Notes: generated by a model from the sequence alone, not told the origin. Positions 1-8,275 are shown, numbered from the stretch's first letter. The stretch is 64,000 bases of DNA from Clostridia bacterium (GCA_017431145.1 JAFRLQ010000100.1:1-64000), one strand, 5' to 3'. Made by a program: numbers and translations.

Positions 1-146
1 GATAGCCCAATTTGATGATCCAAATTGACCTTGTTTTCGGTTCAAAATCCTGAAGTCGGGATTTAAGGCAGATCAGTTGCGGCCCTAATTCGGAATTCAT
101 CTCGCCGCTTATTCACAAATTGAAGCGGGAGTATTCTTCCTAGACC
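1..146. other. Unassigned flank left of a broken gene
   Basis: This stretch looks richer in A and T than the arginine genes that follow. On the minus strand an open frame starts with ATG at 98-100 and runs off the left edge (33 codons visible, beginning MNSELGPQL), but no clear ribosome site precedes it. It may be the start of a gene outside the window or the edge of a mobile element. I do not recognise it. Confidence 0.2.
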
Positions 147-206
147 TTAGATAAAAATCGGCATCAGGATGTTGTACATCCGCACGCCTGTCTGTTTGCG
201 TTCCAT
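147..206 (-). pseudogene. Truncated start of a membrane-type protein
   Basis: A good ribosome site (GGAGGAAA) stands before an ATG at 204-206, but the frame closes after only 19 codons (MERKQTGVRMYNILMPIFI). A charged start followed by a hydrophobic run is how multi-pass membrane proteins begin, so this is probably the 5' remnant of a gene cut at about position 149, where the unlike flank begins. It lies just past the argD terminator. It could also be a genuine micro-ORF. Confidence 0.3.
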
Positions 207-274
207 TTCTTTTCCTCCCTGCCCGTTTCTCTTTCTTTCTGCCTCAAGTATACCTGTCTCAGGGCAAAACGCCA

Positions 275-305
275 AAGAAAAAAGGAAGCAGATCTCTGCC
301 TCCTT
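275..305 (-). terminator. Terminator after the arg operon
   Basis: Arms at 282-292 and 295-305 pair over 11 bases with one mismatch. On the minus strand they are followed by a run rich in T (complement of 275-284). It sits just past the argD stop and probably ends the argCJBD transcript. Confidence 0.6.
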
Positions 306-321
306 TCCGATTCGTTTTCAG

Positions 322-1488
322 TTACTCGGCGCAAGCCTCAAGGATCGCCTTCACCGCGATCTCGAGCTGCTTCATGGGGATGTTCAGCGCCGGAAGGAGA
401 CGGACCTTGTCCTTCGCCGACAGGCACAGCACGCCCTTTTCGATGCAGGCGGCGATGACCTCGGAAGCCGGTTTCACCGTCTTGATCCCGATCATGAGTC
501 CCATGCCCGTGACCCCTTCGATCCCCGGTGCGCCGTTCAGCGCGTCGAACAGGTACCTGCTCTTTTCCTTTACCTCTTCAAGCAGTGCGTCGTCGATCCT
601 CCTGATGATGCTGCATGCCGCAGCGCAGCTCACGGGATTCCCGCCGAATGTGGAGCCGTGATCCCCGAAACCGAGAACGTTCTCGACTTTTTCCCCGAGA
701 AGCGTCGCGCCGAGCGGAAGTCCGCCCGCAAGTCCCTTTGCCGTGGAAACGACGTCGGGCTTGATCCCGTAGTTCATGTAGGCGTAAAGCGCTCCGGTCC
801 TTCCGTTTCCCGTCTGGACCTCGTCCACCATGAGCAGAACGTCCTTTTCCTCCGTCAGCGCGCGCACGCCCTGCACGTATTCCTTCGACAGCGGCACCAC
901 GCCGCCCTCGCCCTGGATGCACTCGATGAGGACCGCCGCGACCTTCTGCGTCTCCAGAATCTCGCGCAGGCCGTCCAGATCCTCCGCGTCCGCATATACG
1001 AATCCGGGCATCATGGGCGTGAACTGCTCATGATAATGCGCCTGTCCCGTCGCGGACAGTGTCGCCAGCGTCCTTCCGTGGAAGCTGTTGTTCAGGGTGA
1101 CGATGGTGTACCAGTCGCTTCCCTTCTTATCCTCGGCCCATTTGCGCGCCACCTTGATGGCGCATTCGTTGGATTCCGCTCCGGAATTGGAGAAGAAGAC
1201 CTTCTTCATGCCCGTACGCTCGCACAGCATCTGCGCAAGCTCGATGCAGGGCACCGTGTAGTACAGGTTCGACATGTGCTGGACGTTCGATATCTGCGTG
1301 ATGATCGCCTCCTGCCACTCGTCGTCGGCGATGCCGAAGGACGTCACGCCGATGCCGCTGCCCATATCGACGTAGCCTTTTCCGTCGATGTCCGTGACCA
1401 CGGAGCCTTTTCCCGATACGATCTGGATGGGAAACCGTTTGTATGTGCCGGCGATATAGGTGCTGTCCTCTTTCATCAGGTTCTTCAT
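322..1488 (-). CDS. argD: Acetylornithine aminotransferase
   Basis: PLP-dependent class III aminotransferase that converts N-acetylglutamate semialdehyde to N-acetylornithine in arginine synthesis; cytosolic. The 388-residue length is normal. Visible motifs are SNSGAESNE near residue 100-108 (phosphate cup), VDEVQTG near 221-227 (cofactor aspartate) and STAKG with the PLP lysine at about 251. I chose the ATG at 1486-1488 because it overlaps the argB stop as ATGA, which suggests translational coupling. It is the last gene of argCJBD. The family also accepts succinyl-diaminopimelate-type substrates, but the arg context settles its main role. Confidence 0.95.
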   Translation of the reverse strand: MKNLMKEDSTYIAGTYKRFPIQIVSGKGSVVTDIDGKGYVDMGSGIGVTSFGIADDEWQEAIITQISNVQHMSNLYYTVPCIELAQMLCERTGMKKVFFSNSGAESNECAIKVARKWAEDKKGSDWYTIVTLNNSFHGRTLATLSATGQAHYHEQFTPMMPGFVYADAEDLDGLREILETQKVAAVLIECIQGEGGVVPLSKEYVQGVRALTEEKDVLLMVDEVQTGNGRTGALYAYMNYGIKPDVVSTAKGLAGGLPLGATLLGEKVENVLGFGDHGSTFGGNPVSCAAACSIIRRIDDALLEEVKEKSRYLFDALNGAPGIEGVTGMGLMIGIKTVKPASEVIAACIEKGVLCLSAKDKVRLLPALNIPMKQLEIAVKAILEACAE

Positions 1489-2357
1489 GCCTGTTCTCCT
1501 CCTTTGATCCATGTGCCCGCGCCTTCGTCTGTCAGAAGCTCCATCAGGATCGAGTGCGGCACTCTGCCGTCCATAATGACCACGTTCTTCACGCCCGCTT
1601 CGATCGCCATGATGCAGCAGTCCACTTTCGGGATCATGCCGCCCGAGATGACGCCTTCCCGGCGCAGTTCTCCTGCTTCCTCCAGCGTGATCTCCGGGAT
1701 CAGCGTGGAGGGATCCTCCTTGTCGCGCAGGATCCCGGCGATGTCCGTCATCATGATGAGACGTTCCGCGTGCAGCGCGCCGGCGATATACGCGGCGGCC
1801 GTATCGCCGTTGATATTGTATGTATTGCCTTCCCTGTCGCATCCCACCGTGGAGATGACCGGGATGTATCCTCTGTCCAGCAGATCCGTCACGGGACGGA
1901 TGTGGATCTTCGTCACGTCGCCCACATAGCCCAGCTTCGGATCGCGGATCTTCGCCTCGATGAGCCGTCCGTCCACGCCGGAAAGGCCCACGGCGCGTCC
2001 GCCCTTCATCTCGAGAAGATTGACCAGAGTCTTGTTGACCTTCCCGGCCAGGACCATCTGCACGATCTCCACCGTTTCTTTATCCGTCACGCGGAGCCCG
2101 TCGATGAATTCCGGTTTCTTGCCCAGGCGGTCCATCACGTCCGTAATCTCGGGTCCGCCTCCGTGCACCAGCACGATGCGCACGCCGATCAGCCACAGAA
2201 GCACGATATCCTCCATGACCTGCTGTTTGAGCTCGTCGTTCACCATGGCGTTGCCGCCGTACTTCACCACGACGGTCCTGCCTGTGTACCGTTTGATATA
2301 CGGAAGCGCCTGCGTCAGCACCTGCGCCCGCTCCGCATTGGAAAATGCCGTCTGCAT
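1485..2357 (-). CDS. argB: Acetylglutamate kinase
   Basis: Phosphorylates N-acetylglutamate, the second step of arginine synthesis. At 290 residues it has the usual amino-acid-kinase pattern: VKYGGNAM near residue 31-38 (lysine 32 for phosphates), HGGGPEI near 65-71, GLSGVDG and MMTDIAGIL. The roughly 20-residue N-terminal helix before the first strand is the extension found in arginine-inhibited kinases, so feedback inhibition by arginine is likely (an inference from the family). It sits 14 bases after argJ and overlaps argD by 4 bases. Confidence 0.95.
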   Translation of the reverse strand: MQTAFSNAERAQVLTQALPYIKRYTGRTVVVKYGGNAMVNDELKQQVMEDIVLLWLIGVRIVLVHGGGPEITDVMDRLGKKPEFIDGLRVTDKETVEIVQMVLAGKVNKTLVNLLEMKGGRAVGLSGVDGRLIEAKIRDPKLGYVGDVTKIHIRPVTDLLDRGYIPVISTVGCDREGNTYNINGDTAAAYIAGALHAERLIMMTDIAGILRDKEDPSTLIPEITLEEAGELRREGVISGGMIPKVDCCIMAIEAGVKNVVIMDGRVPHSILMELLTDEGAGTWIKGGEQA

Positions 2358-2371
2358 CCCGTTCTCCTTCC

Positions 2372-3586
2372 TCAGGTCCTGTAGTCTCCGTTGATCCGCA
2401 CGTAGTCATATGTCAGGTCGCATCCCCACGCGGTCGCCGAAGCGTCCCCGCTGTTGAGATCGACCAGGATCGTGATCTCCTTCTCCAGGAGGATCTTCTT
2501 CGCTTCCTCTTCGCTGAACGCGACGCCCGCGCCGTTCTCGCAGACCAGGATGGTCCCCGCCGGGCTTTTGAAGCGCACGTCGATCTTCTCCACATCCACG
2601 TCCGCGCCGCTGTAGCCGATGGCGCACAGCACGCGTCCCCAGTTGGCGTCCGCGCCGAACATGGCCGCCTTGGTAAGGCTGGAGCAGATCACGCTCTTTG
2701 CGACTGTTTTCGCGGTCTCCTTGTCCGCTGCTCCGGAGGCGATGCACTCCAGAAGCTTCGTCGCGCCTTCGCCGTCCCCCGCGATCATCCTGCAAAGATG
2801 CACCGTCACGGTGTTCAGCGCCTGCATGAACACATTGAAGTCCTCGCCCTCGCTGTCGATCACGGGATTTCCCGCCATGCCGTTGGCCAGGACCGTCACC
2901 ATATCGTTGGTGGAAGTGTCCCCGTCGATGCTCAGCATATTGAACGTGTTCTGAATATCTCCCGAGAGCGCCTTCTGAAGCATTTGGGGCGTGATGGCAG
3001 CGTCCGTCGTCAGGAAGACCAGCATGGTCGCCATATTGGGGTGGATCATGCCGCTTCCCTTCGCGATGCCGCCCAGGCTGCAGGTCACGCCGCCGATCCG
3101 GAACGATACGGCGACCTCTTTTTCCTGCGTGTCCGTCGTCATGATGCCCTCTGAGGCATCGGAGCTGCCGTCCCTGGAAAGGCTCTTTGCCAGAACCGGG
3201 ATCCCCGCCGCGATCGGCGCGATGTCCAGCGGCTGTCCGATGACGCCGGTGGAGGCCACCACGATGTCGTCCGGAGAGATGCCCAGTGCCTGCGCCGCAA
3301 GGTCGCTCATCTTCTCGGCGATCTCGATCCCGTCGGCATTGCAGGTGTTGGCGTTTCCGCTGTTGCAGATCACCGCCTGCGCCGTGCCGTCCGCAAGGTG
3401 CTTCTTCGTCACGGTGAGCGGCGCGCCTTTCACAAGATTCGTCGTATATACGGCCGCGGCGGACGCCGGGACCTCGGAAAGGATCATGGCCAGATCCTTC
3501 TTCACTCTGTTCTTTCTGATCCCGCAGTGCACGCCGCCCGCAGTGAATCCCTTCGCGGCGCACACGCCGCCTTTGACAAGCTCCAT
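2372..3586 (-). CDS. argJ: Bifunctional glutamate N-acetyltransferase / ornithine acetyltransferase
   Basis: Moves the acetyl group from N-acetylornithine to glutamate, which gives a cyclic arginine pathway. The protein is 404 residues. It self-cleaves between Ala and Thr, and the site is clear here: KGSGMIHPNMATM with the nucleophile at Thr187. Two starts are possible. The ATG at 3601 overlaps the argC stop, while the ATG at 3586 has AGGAGG 5-6 bases upstream and is chosen. Whether it is bifunctional or only a transferase cannot be told from sequence. No separate argA is in the window. Confidence 0.93.
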   Translation of the reverse strand: MELVKGGVCAAKGFTAGGVHCGIRKNRVKKDLAMILSEVPASAAAVYTTNLVKGAPLTVTKKHLADGTAQAVICNSGNANTCNADGIEIAEKMSDLAAQALGISPDDIVVASTGVIGQPLDIAPIAAGIPVLAKSLSRDGSSDASEGIMTTDTQEKEVAVSFRIGGVTCSLGGIAKGSGMIHPNMATMLVFLTTDAAITPQMLQKALSGDIQNTFNMLSIDGDTSTNDMVTVLANGMAGNPVIDSEGEDFNVFMQALNTVTVHLCRMIAGDGEGATKLLECIASGAADKETAKTVAKSVICSSLTKAAMFGADANWGRVLCAIGYSGADVDVEKIDVRFKSPAGTILVCENGAGVAFSEEEAKKILLEKEITILVDLNSGDASATAWGCDLTYDYVRINGDYRT

Positions 3587-3597
3587 CGTTTCCTCCT

Positions 3598-4527
3598 TCA
3601 TTCTCCGGTCACAAGGCCGGTCGCCTCATCCAGTCCCAGGACCAGATTCATGTTCTGGATCGCGGCGCCCGACGCACCTTTCCCCAGATTATCAAAACGC
3701 GCGGTCAGCAGGATCCTGTCTTCGTTTCCGAAAACCGATACCTGAAGGTCGTCCCTTCCCGCGAATGCGCCGGCGCTGAGGAATCCTCCTTCGTCGCCGC
3801 CCTGCACCGCGCGGACGAGTCCTTTTGCGTACACGCTCCGGTAGACTTCCTCCGCGTCGTTCACGCTTCCCTTCAGCTGCTCCCGCATCAGCGGGACGAT
3901 CACTTCCATTCCCGCGTAGAACGGCGCCACGACCGGGCAGAACACAGGTTCCTTTTCGATCCCGCTGATTATTTTCATCTCTGGAAGATGCTTGTGCGTC
4001 TGTCCCAGGCCATACGCTCTGGGCGCATCCAGCAGCGGATCGCGGTCTTCCTGTTCATACTGGGCGATCATTTTCTTGCCGCCTCCCGAATAGCCGGTAA
4101 GGGAAAAACAGGAGAGGATCTCGTTTTTGCCGATCAATCCGGCCTGGACGAGCGGCGCGACGAGACTGATGAATCCCGTGGCGTGACAGCCCGGGTTCGC
4201 GATCCTCTTTGAAGCGCTGATCTTTTCCCGCATGCCCGCCAGTTCCGGGAATCCGTACGTCCAGTCTTCGCTGGTCCTGTGCACCGTGGACGTATCGATC
4301 ACGACGGTGTCCGTTTCATCCGCCCACGCCGCCGCCTCTCTCGCGGCGTCGTCCGGAAGACAGAGGAACGTGATATCCGCGGATGCCATCATGTCCCTGC
4401 GCGCCGTTTCATCATGCCTCAATGCGTCCGGAAGTGTCAAGACGTCCAGATCGCCGCGCACTGCGAGACGCTCCCGGATCCTCAGTCCGGTCGTGCCGGC
4501 GCTTCCGTCGATATAGACCCGCGTCAT
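3598..4527 (-). CDS. argC: N-acetyl-gamma-glutamyl-phosphate reductase (type 2)
   Basis: NADPH-dependent reductase for the third step of arginine synthesis. At 309 residues it matches the shorter type 2 ArgC family rather than the roughly 345-residue type 1. The start has the nucleotide-binding GSAGTTGLRI (residues 8-17), and the catalytic cysteine is at residue 114 in ANPGCHATGF. The ATG at 4525-4527 has AGGAGG seven bases upstream. It is the first gene of argCJBD, directly behind the regulated promoter, and its stop overlaps the first possible argJ start. Confidence 0.94.
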   Translation of the reverse strand: MTRVYIDGSAGTTGLRIRERLAVRGDLDVLTLPDALRHDETARRDMMASADITFLCLPDDAAREAAAWADETDTVVIDTSTVHRTSEDWTYGFPELAGMREKISASKRIANPGCHATGFISLVAPLVQAGLIGKNEILSCFSLTGYSGGGKKMIAQYEQEDRDPLLDAPRAYGLGQTHKHLPEMKIISGIEKEPVFCPVVAPFYAGMEVIVPLMREQLKGSVNDAEEVYRSVYAKGLVRAVQGGDEGGFLSAGAFAGRDDLQVSVFGNEDRILLTARFDNLGKGASGAAIQNMNLVLGLDEATGLVTGE

Positions 4528-4556
4528 ATGCATTCCTCCTGTCGTTTTTGTATTTT

Positions 4557-4639
4557 TATGCATCAAACATGCATAGTATATCATGTTTTTTCATTCAGTC
4601 AAGCAATATGCGAAAAAATATGTATCATTTCCATGCATA
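4557..4639 (-). promoter_or_regulatory. argC promoter with two palindromes (candidate ArgR operators)
   Basis: On the minus strand TTGACT (4597-4602) and TATACT (4575-4580) are spaced by 16 bases. A perfect dyad with 7-base arms TATGCAT / ATGCATA and a 5-base spacer (4557-4575) overlaps the end of the -10. A second dyad with one arm mismatch lies at 4619-4639, upstream of the -35. Two AT-rich palindromes bracketing the promoter of an arginine operon fit ArgR/AhrC-type repression. ArgR binding is inferred; the arms differ from the usual ARG-box consensus. Confidence 0.6.
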
Positions 4640-4661
4640 AAAAAACCCGGAAAAATCCGGG
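4639..4661 (-). terminator. Terminator after the HTH membrane protein
   Basis: Stem CCCGG...CCGGG (4646-4661) is followed on the minus strand by seven T (complement of 4639-4645). It ends the transcript of the HTH membrane protein directly upstream of the arg promoter; the T run overlaps the upstream argC palindrome by a base. Confidence 0.8.
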
Positions 4662-4695
4662 ATATCCTATGTATTCCGATCCGCCGCGCGCCGCG

Positions 4696-5361
4696 TCAGC
4701 AGACAGGCCCGCCCTCCTGTGTTCTGCTCCGGTTTTTTCTGCGTATTACGCGGACCAGCGTACCGATCCCCATTCCAAGAAACGACACCGCGATGCCTGC
4801 CGCGATCATGATCCAGTCCGGAACATTGAACCTTTGGAATACGATCATGTTTTCCAGTGAGAAAGTGATGTATTCCGACAGCATATACATGAAGCCGAAC
4901 ACAGGCGCCGCCCACCACAGGCGCAGTCCGTACGTCAGACCGAAAAACAGCGACAGACCGAAGATCGCCAGCGGCAGCACCAGAATATGAAAGACCAGCG
5001 CGTATCCCAGCGCATCGGAACCGTCCGTGAAGATCCAGTAGACCAGAAGCGCAGCCGACCAGATCAGAAACCAGATCCCGAACAGGATCGCCGCGGTCAT
5101 CCGCTTTTTCTGGCACACGACATCGCTGTCCTCCTTCAGTTTCTTCACGTATTCTGTGCCGGTTCCGTCCGCGTGGAGCCACTCGTCCAGACTGACATGA
5201 TAAAGCGCGCTCATCTTTACGGTGCTCAGGATATCCGGCGACGAGCGTCCCGTCTCCCAGTCCGCGACGGTCTGCACGGAAACGCCGAGCTCTTTCGCGG
5301 CTTCCTCCCGCGCGATCTCCGCCTCGATGCGCGCTTTTCTGATCTTCTGTCCGAGCTGCAT
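4696..5361 (-). CDS. XRE-family HTH protein with membrane domain
   Basis: A 221-residue protein with an N-terminal lambda-repressor-like helix-turn-helix (about residues 1-60; VSVQTVADWETGRSSPD is the recognition helix region) followed by four or five hydrophobic segments from about residue 85 to 205. Membrane-tethered XRE regulators of this shape are common in Clostridia and their signals are mostly unknown. The ATG at 5359-5361 has a GGAGGAG site. It stands alone between a terminator and the sigma-like gene, 67 bases away. The target is unknown; self-regulation is likely but not shown. Confidence 0.7.
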   Translation of the reverse strand: MQLGQKIRKARIEAEIAREEAAKELGVSVQTVADWETGRSSPDILSTVKMSALYHVSLDEWLHADGTGTEYVKKLKEDSDVVCQKKRMTAAILFGIWFLIWSAALLVYWIFTDGSDALGYALVFHILVLPLAIFGLSLFFGLTYGLRLWWAAPVFGFMYMLSEYITFSLENMIVFQRFNVPDWIMIAAGIAVSFLGMGIGTLVRVIRRKNRSRTQEGGPVC

Positions 5362-5428
5362 GGGATCTCCTCCTGCTTTCTTTCCTTTATTGTAGCAATT
5401 TCCGGAAAGAAAGTCTGACAAAATCCTT

Positions 5429-6265
5429 CTACTTTCCTGCTTTTTCCCTGTTCTGCAAATTGTTGTACGCGTGCCGCGTCACAAGGTGCATGCAGCCCGC
5501 GCGCGTCCCGCATACGTCGCACCGCTCCTTCGGGCGGTCGTACGGATCCATTCTGCGCAGGCGGCAGGTCCCCTCCTCCAGGATCATCCGCCTGCAGACC
5601 GTGCAAAGGTTCAGGCGGACAGCCTGCTCCCGTTCACTGCGCACACCGCGGTGCATCGCGCGTATGGGGATCACGCGGTCGACCTCTTTCTGGATACGGT
5701 CGCGCAGGAACTGCCGCTGCTGCGGATCCGTCCGCATCTCTTCCAGGATCCCGCGCAGTTTCTCCTGCGCACGCGTGACCGCTTTGTAGACCGTAACGGG
5801 ATGCACGCCCTCCATGTCCGCGATCTCCTGCATGCCGTATCCCTCAAAGTAATACATCTCGATCCTTTTTTTCATGACCGGCGGAAGCTGTGCAACGGCC
5901 TCTCTCAGATCTTCCGCCTCCTCCTTTTCCCTCTGTCTGCAGTGCGCCTGCTGCACGGCCTCTTTCCGCAGGCGCCGCGCGCCCGCGGAAGCGCCGTCGT
6001 CTGTCCAGGGGTCATGGCGCACACTCCGTTTGCCGCTGCGTTTCTCCTCCCGTTCGCTCCTCAGGATCGCGCAGGCCTGCTCCCGTGTGATCCGGATATA
6101 CGGCGCGTACACCGTCGCCAGCTCCGGATACCGCTGCTCCAGTTCCTCCTCACACAAATCGGACACCACCAGCCACTTCTCACGTCCGGTATATGCCGGA
6201 TAATGTCTGCGCATGCTCCATATCACGCAATCCGATCCAAATCTCTGCTTTCTTTCCTGTCTCAA
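5429..6265 (-). CDS. Sigma-70 region 4-like protein with Cys-rich tail
   Basis: 278 residues from a TTG start at 6263-6265 (AAGGAG eight bases upstream; no suitably placed ATG). The middle holds a sigma region 4-type helix-turn-helix (VAQLPPVMKKRIEMYYFEGY, then EIADMEGVHPVTVYKAV). The N-terminal third, with a YPELATVYAPYIRITREQ stretch, resembles sigma-like proteins carried by conjugative elements of Clostridia. The C-terminal 70 residues carry CTVC and CDVCGTRAGC, a possible zinc site unusual for a sigma factor. Classical regions 2.1-2.4 are not obvious, so it may be a phage- or element-type transcription regulator rather than a true sigma factor. It follows the SOS polymerase genes. Confidence 0.6.
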   Translation of the reverse strand: MRQERKQRFGSDCVIWSMRRHYPAYTGREKWLVVSDLCEEELEQRYPELATVYAPYIRITREQACAILRSEREEKRSGKRSVRHDPWTDDGASAGARRLRKEAVQQAHCRQREKEEAEDLREAVAQLPPVMKKRIEMYYFEGYGMQEIADMEGVHPVTVYKAVTRAQEKLRGILEEMRTDPQQRQFLRDRIQKEVDRVIPIRAMHRGVRSEREQAVRLNLCTVCRRMILEEGTCRLRRMDPYDRPKERCDVCGTRAGCMHLVTRHAYNNLQNREKAGK

Positions 6266-6328
6266 TGCTGTCACTCCTTTTTCCTCTCTGTTTTCTGCGC
6301 GCCGTATCCGGCATACCGTCCCGTCCAC

Positions 6329-6577
6329 TCAGCACTTTGCCTCCACGAACCACCTCCCTTCATCTTCATAGAGATATTTGCGCTTCCCGCGGATCCGCAC
6401 GGCATAGCGCAGTCCCACGCCGCCTGCCCGCGTGGAGGCCATGCGCCTGCATTCCTCCACCTTTTCGATCTCGTACTGCGCCCCGTCCTCCCAGACGACG
6501 CACATGGGATGCGTCTTCCCGTCCGTGTCATGCGCCGCGATGACGCACACGAACCGTTTCATCACCGTCTGTTCCAT
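6329..6577 (-). CDS. Small conserved partner of the Y-family polymerase
   Basis: 82 residues; the start at 6575-6577 is behind GAGGAGG and lies inside the 3' end of the polymerase gene (50-base overlap), so the two are translated together. The sequence (MKRFVCVIAAHD near the start, CVVWEDGAQYEIEKV, a GRWFVEAKC end) is a small basic beta-rich protein of a type I have seen next to Y-family polymerases in Clostridia. Function is unknown; a polymerase accessory role like that of YolD is an inference from position only. Confidence 0.6.
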   Translation of the reverse strand: MEQTVMKRFVCVIAAHDTDGKTHPMCVVWEDGAQYEIEKVEECRRMASTRAGGVGLRYAVRIRGKRKYLYEDEGRWFVEAKC

Positions 6578-7856
6578 GCTGTTCCTCCTCTCCGGCTCCC
6601 GTCCGGTTTCCGTTCTCAAAATACCCGCGCGGATGCACGAGATGCTCCTCCCTGCTGTGGATGTCCCGCAGCGTCGGATCCAGGTCCTGCAGACACCTGC
6701 GGATGCTCCCGGCGCCGAAGCGCACGCGGATCTCGTCCACCGTCCGGTCCAGGATCCTGCGCTTCTCCCGCGCTTCCTCGTCCGTAAACAGATCCCGCTG
6801 CACGGGGCTCCCCGCCGTGATCAGATCCCCCGCGCGCACGCCGATGCTGCGAAGGGGCATGCGTCCGTCCCAGGCCTCGTCGACGAGACGCATCGCGGCC
6901 GCACCGATCTCTCCCGAGATATCCGTAGGCTTCGGCAGCCGGCACTGTTTCGTCGATCCGTGCAGCCCGCTGTCCCTCAGCCACAGCGTGACACGGCGCG
7001 CCCAGAAACCGTGCAGACGCAGACGCGCAGACACCGTGTCCGCCAGCGCGCAGATCATCACGGAGATGTCCTGCCGCGTCACCATGTCCCGCGGCGTCGT
7101 CACGCTGTTTCCGATGCTCTTCACCGGCGCCTCCCAGCCGTCCGCCTCCACCGGCGTCTGGTCCAGTCCGTTGGCGAACACATGCAGTACGAGACCCATC
7201 TTTCCGAATACCAGCTGCAGCAGTTCCGGATCCGCCTGCGCCAGTTCCCCGATGGTGAAGATGCGCCGCTGCTCCAGCGCGCGCCGCGTCGCAGGCCCAA
7301 CGTAAAGCAGATCCCCCGCCGGCAGCGGCCAGACCACGTCTTTCCAGTTCTCGCGCGTGATCACCGTCACCGCGTCCGGCTTTTTGTAGTCGCTTCCCAG
7401 TTTCGCGAAGATCTTGTTCCAGCTGACCCCGACGCTGACTGTCACGCCCAGTTCCTCTTTCATCCTTTCCCGGATCTCCTGCGCGATCGTCTCCCCGTCG
7501 CCCCGGCAGGCGCGGCTCGCCGTCACGTCCAGCCAGGACTCGTCGATCCCGAAAGGTTCCACCTGGTCGGTGTAGGATGCGTAGATCTCGTGCGCCAGGC
7601 GCGAAAATTTCAGGTAAAGATCCATATGCGGCCGCACGATGCGGGCTCCGGGACACGCCTGTTTCGCCTCCCACAGCGCCATACCGGTCTTCACGCCCGC
7701 TTTTTTCGCCAGCTGGTCCTTTGCCAGAACGATCCCGTGACGCGCCTGGGGATCGCCGCCCACAATAAGCGGAACGCCCCGCCACTGTGGGTTGTAGAGC
7801 AGTTCGATGCTCGCGTAGCAGTTGTTCATATCCGAATGCAGGATCACCCGTTCCAT
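6528..7856 (-). CDS. Y-family DNA polymerase (UmuC/DinB type)
   Basis: 442-residue translesion polymerase. The catalytic carboxylates are Asp9 (HSDMNNCYASIE) and Asp105-Glu106 (FGIDESWLD). The usual steric-gate aromatic is Tyr14. A QRDLF motif near residue 360 fits the beta-clamp binding consensus. It is distinct from the DinB at 24.9 kb, with a tail ending in HPRGYFE-like sequence before the overlap with the next gene. The upstream promoter holds a LexA box, so induction by DNA damage is expected. It lies downstream of the zinc-ribbon gene in the same operon. Confidence 0.9.
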   Translation of the reverse strand: MERVILHSDMNNCYASIELLYNPQWRGVPLIVGGDPQARHGIVLAKDQLAKKAGVKTGMALWEAKQACPGARIVRPHMDLYLKFSRLAHEIYASYTDQVEPFGIDESWLDVTASRACRGDGETIAQEIRERMKEELGVTVSVGVSWNKIFAKLGSDYKKPDAVTVITRENWKDVVWPLPAGDLLYVGPATRRALEQRRIFTIGELAQADPELLQLVFGKMGLVLHVFANGLDQTPVEADGWEAPVKSIGNSVTTPRDMVTRQDISVMICALADTVSARLRLHGFWARRVTLWLRDSGLHGSTKQCRLPKPTDISGEIGAAAMRLVDEAWDGRMPLRSIGVRAGDLITAGSPVQRDLFTDEEAREKRRILDRTVDEIRVRFGAGSIRRCLQDLDPTLRDIHSREEHLVHPRGYFENGNRTGAGEEEQHGTDGDETVRVRHRGA

Positions 7857-7956
7857 CTTTCCCCCAATGAAAAAGGCCGGGCAAAACCACCGCGGTGCTT
7901 TCCGCGGCGATCTGCCTGGCCCATGACGTCTGTAGCGTCTGCGGTCGCGCAGTCTC

Positions 7957-8142
7957 CTATGTTTTTTGCGGTCGGATCCGGATCTCCAGTTTCTCCGCGT
8001 CCGCCGTCACCCAGAATTCCCGTTTGCATTTATGGCACCGCTGCAGCAGCGCGCTTCCCGGCGCGACTGCGAACCAGCTCGCTCTGCAGACGGGGCAGAC
8101 AAGATGTCTCATCTGTGTCTGCGGTCGTGTCTCTTCCACCAT
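7957..8142 (-). CDS. Small zinc-ribbon protein, first gene of the SOS operon
   Basis: 61 residues with CPVC and CHKC pairs spaced by about 17 residues, a typical zinc ribbon. I chose the ATG at 8140-8142 because GGAGG lies six bases upstream; longer in-frame extensions would run through the promoter. It is the first gene behind the LexA-box promoter, 100 bases before the polymerase. Function is unknown; a nucleic-acid-binding or polymerase-linked role is inferred from context. Confidence 0.6.
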   Translation of the reverse strand: MVEETRPQTQMRHLVCPVCRASWFAVAPGSALLQRCHKCKREFWVTADAEKLEIRIRPQKT

Positions 8143-8172
8143 TTTCTGCCTCCGATTTCCTTCGGTGACCTT

Positions 8173-8201
8173 ATAATAACGAACACACGTTTGATTTTCA
8201 A
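8173..8201 (-). promoter_or_regulatory. SOS promoter with LexA (DinR) box
   Basis: On the minus strand TTGAAA (8196-8201) and TATTAT (8173-8178) are separated by 17 bases. The spacer holds CGAACACACGTTTG (8180-8193, written on the plus strand), which fits the Gram-positive LexA consensus CGAACnnnnGTTCG with a single change in the last half. A box inside the spacer would block RNA polymerase. This puts the zinc-ribbon/polymerase operon under LexA. Confidence 0.8.
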
Positions 8202-8275
8202 GTCTTTTTTTCTTTTTTATCAAAAATTTGTTCGATTATTTTCTTGTGCTTCCATCTGAATGTGTAGCTGTCAAG

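Noticed and set aside
169-1929. Long open frame on the plus strand opposite argD and argB
   Set aside because: It runs antisense to two certain genes; the arginine- and histidine-rich translation is typical of a shadow of GC-rich coding sequence, and it has no ribosome site.
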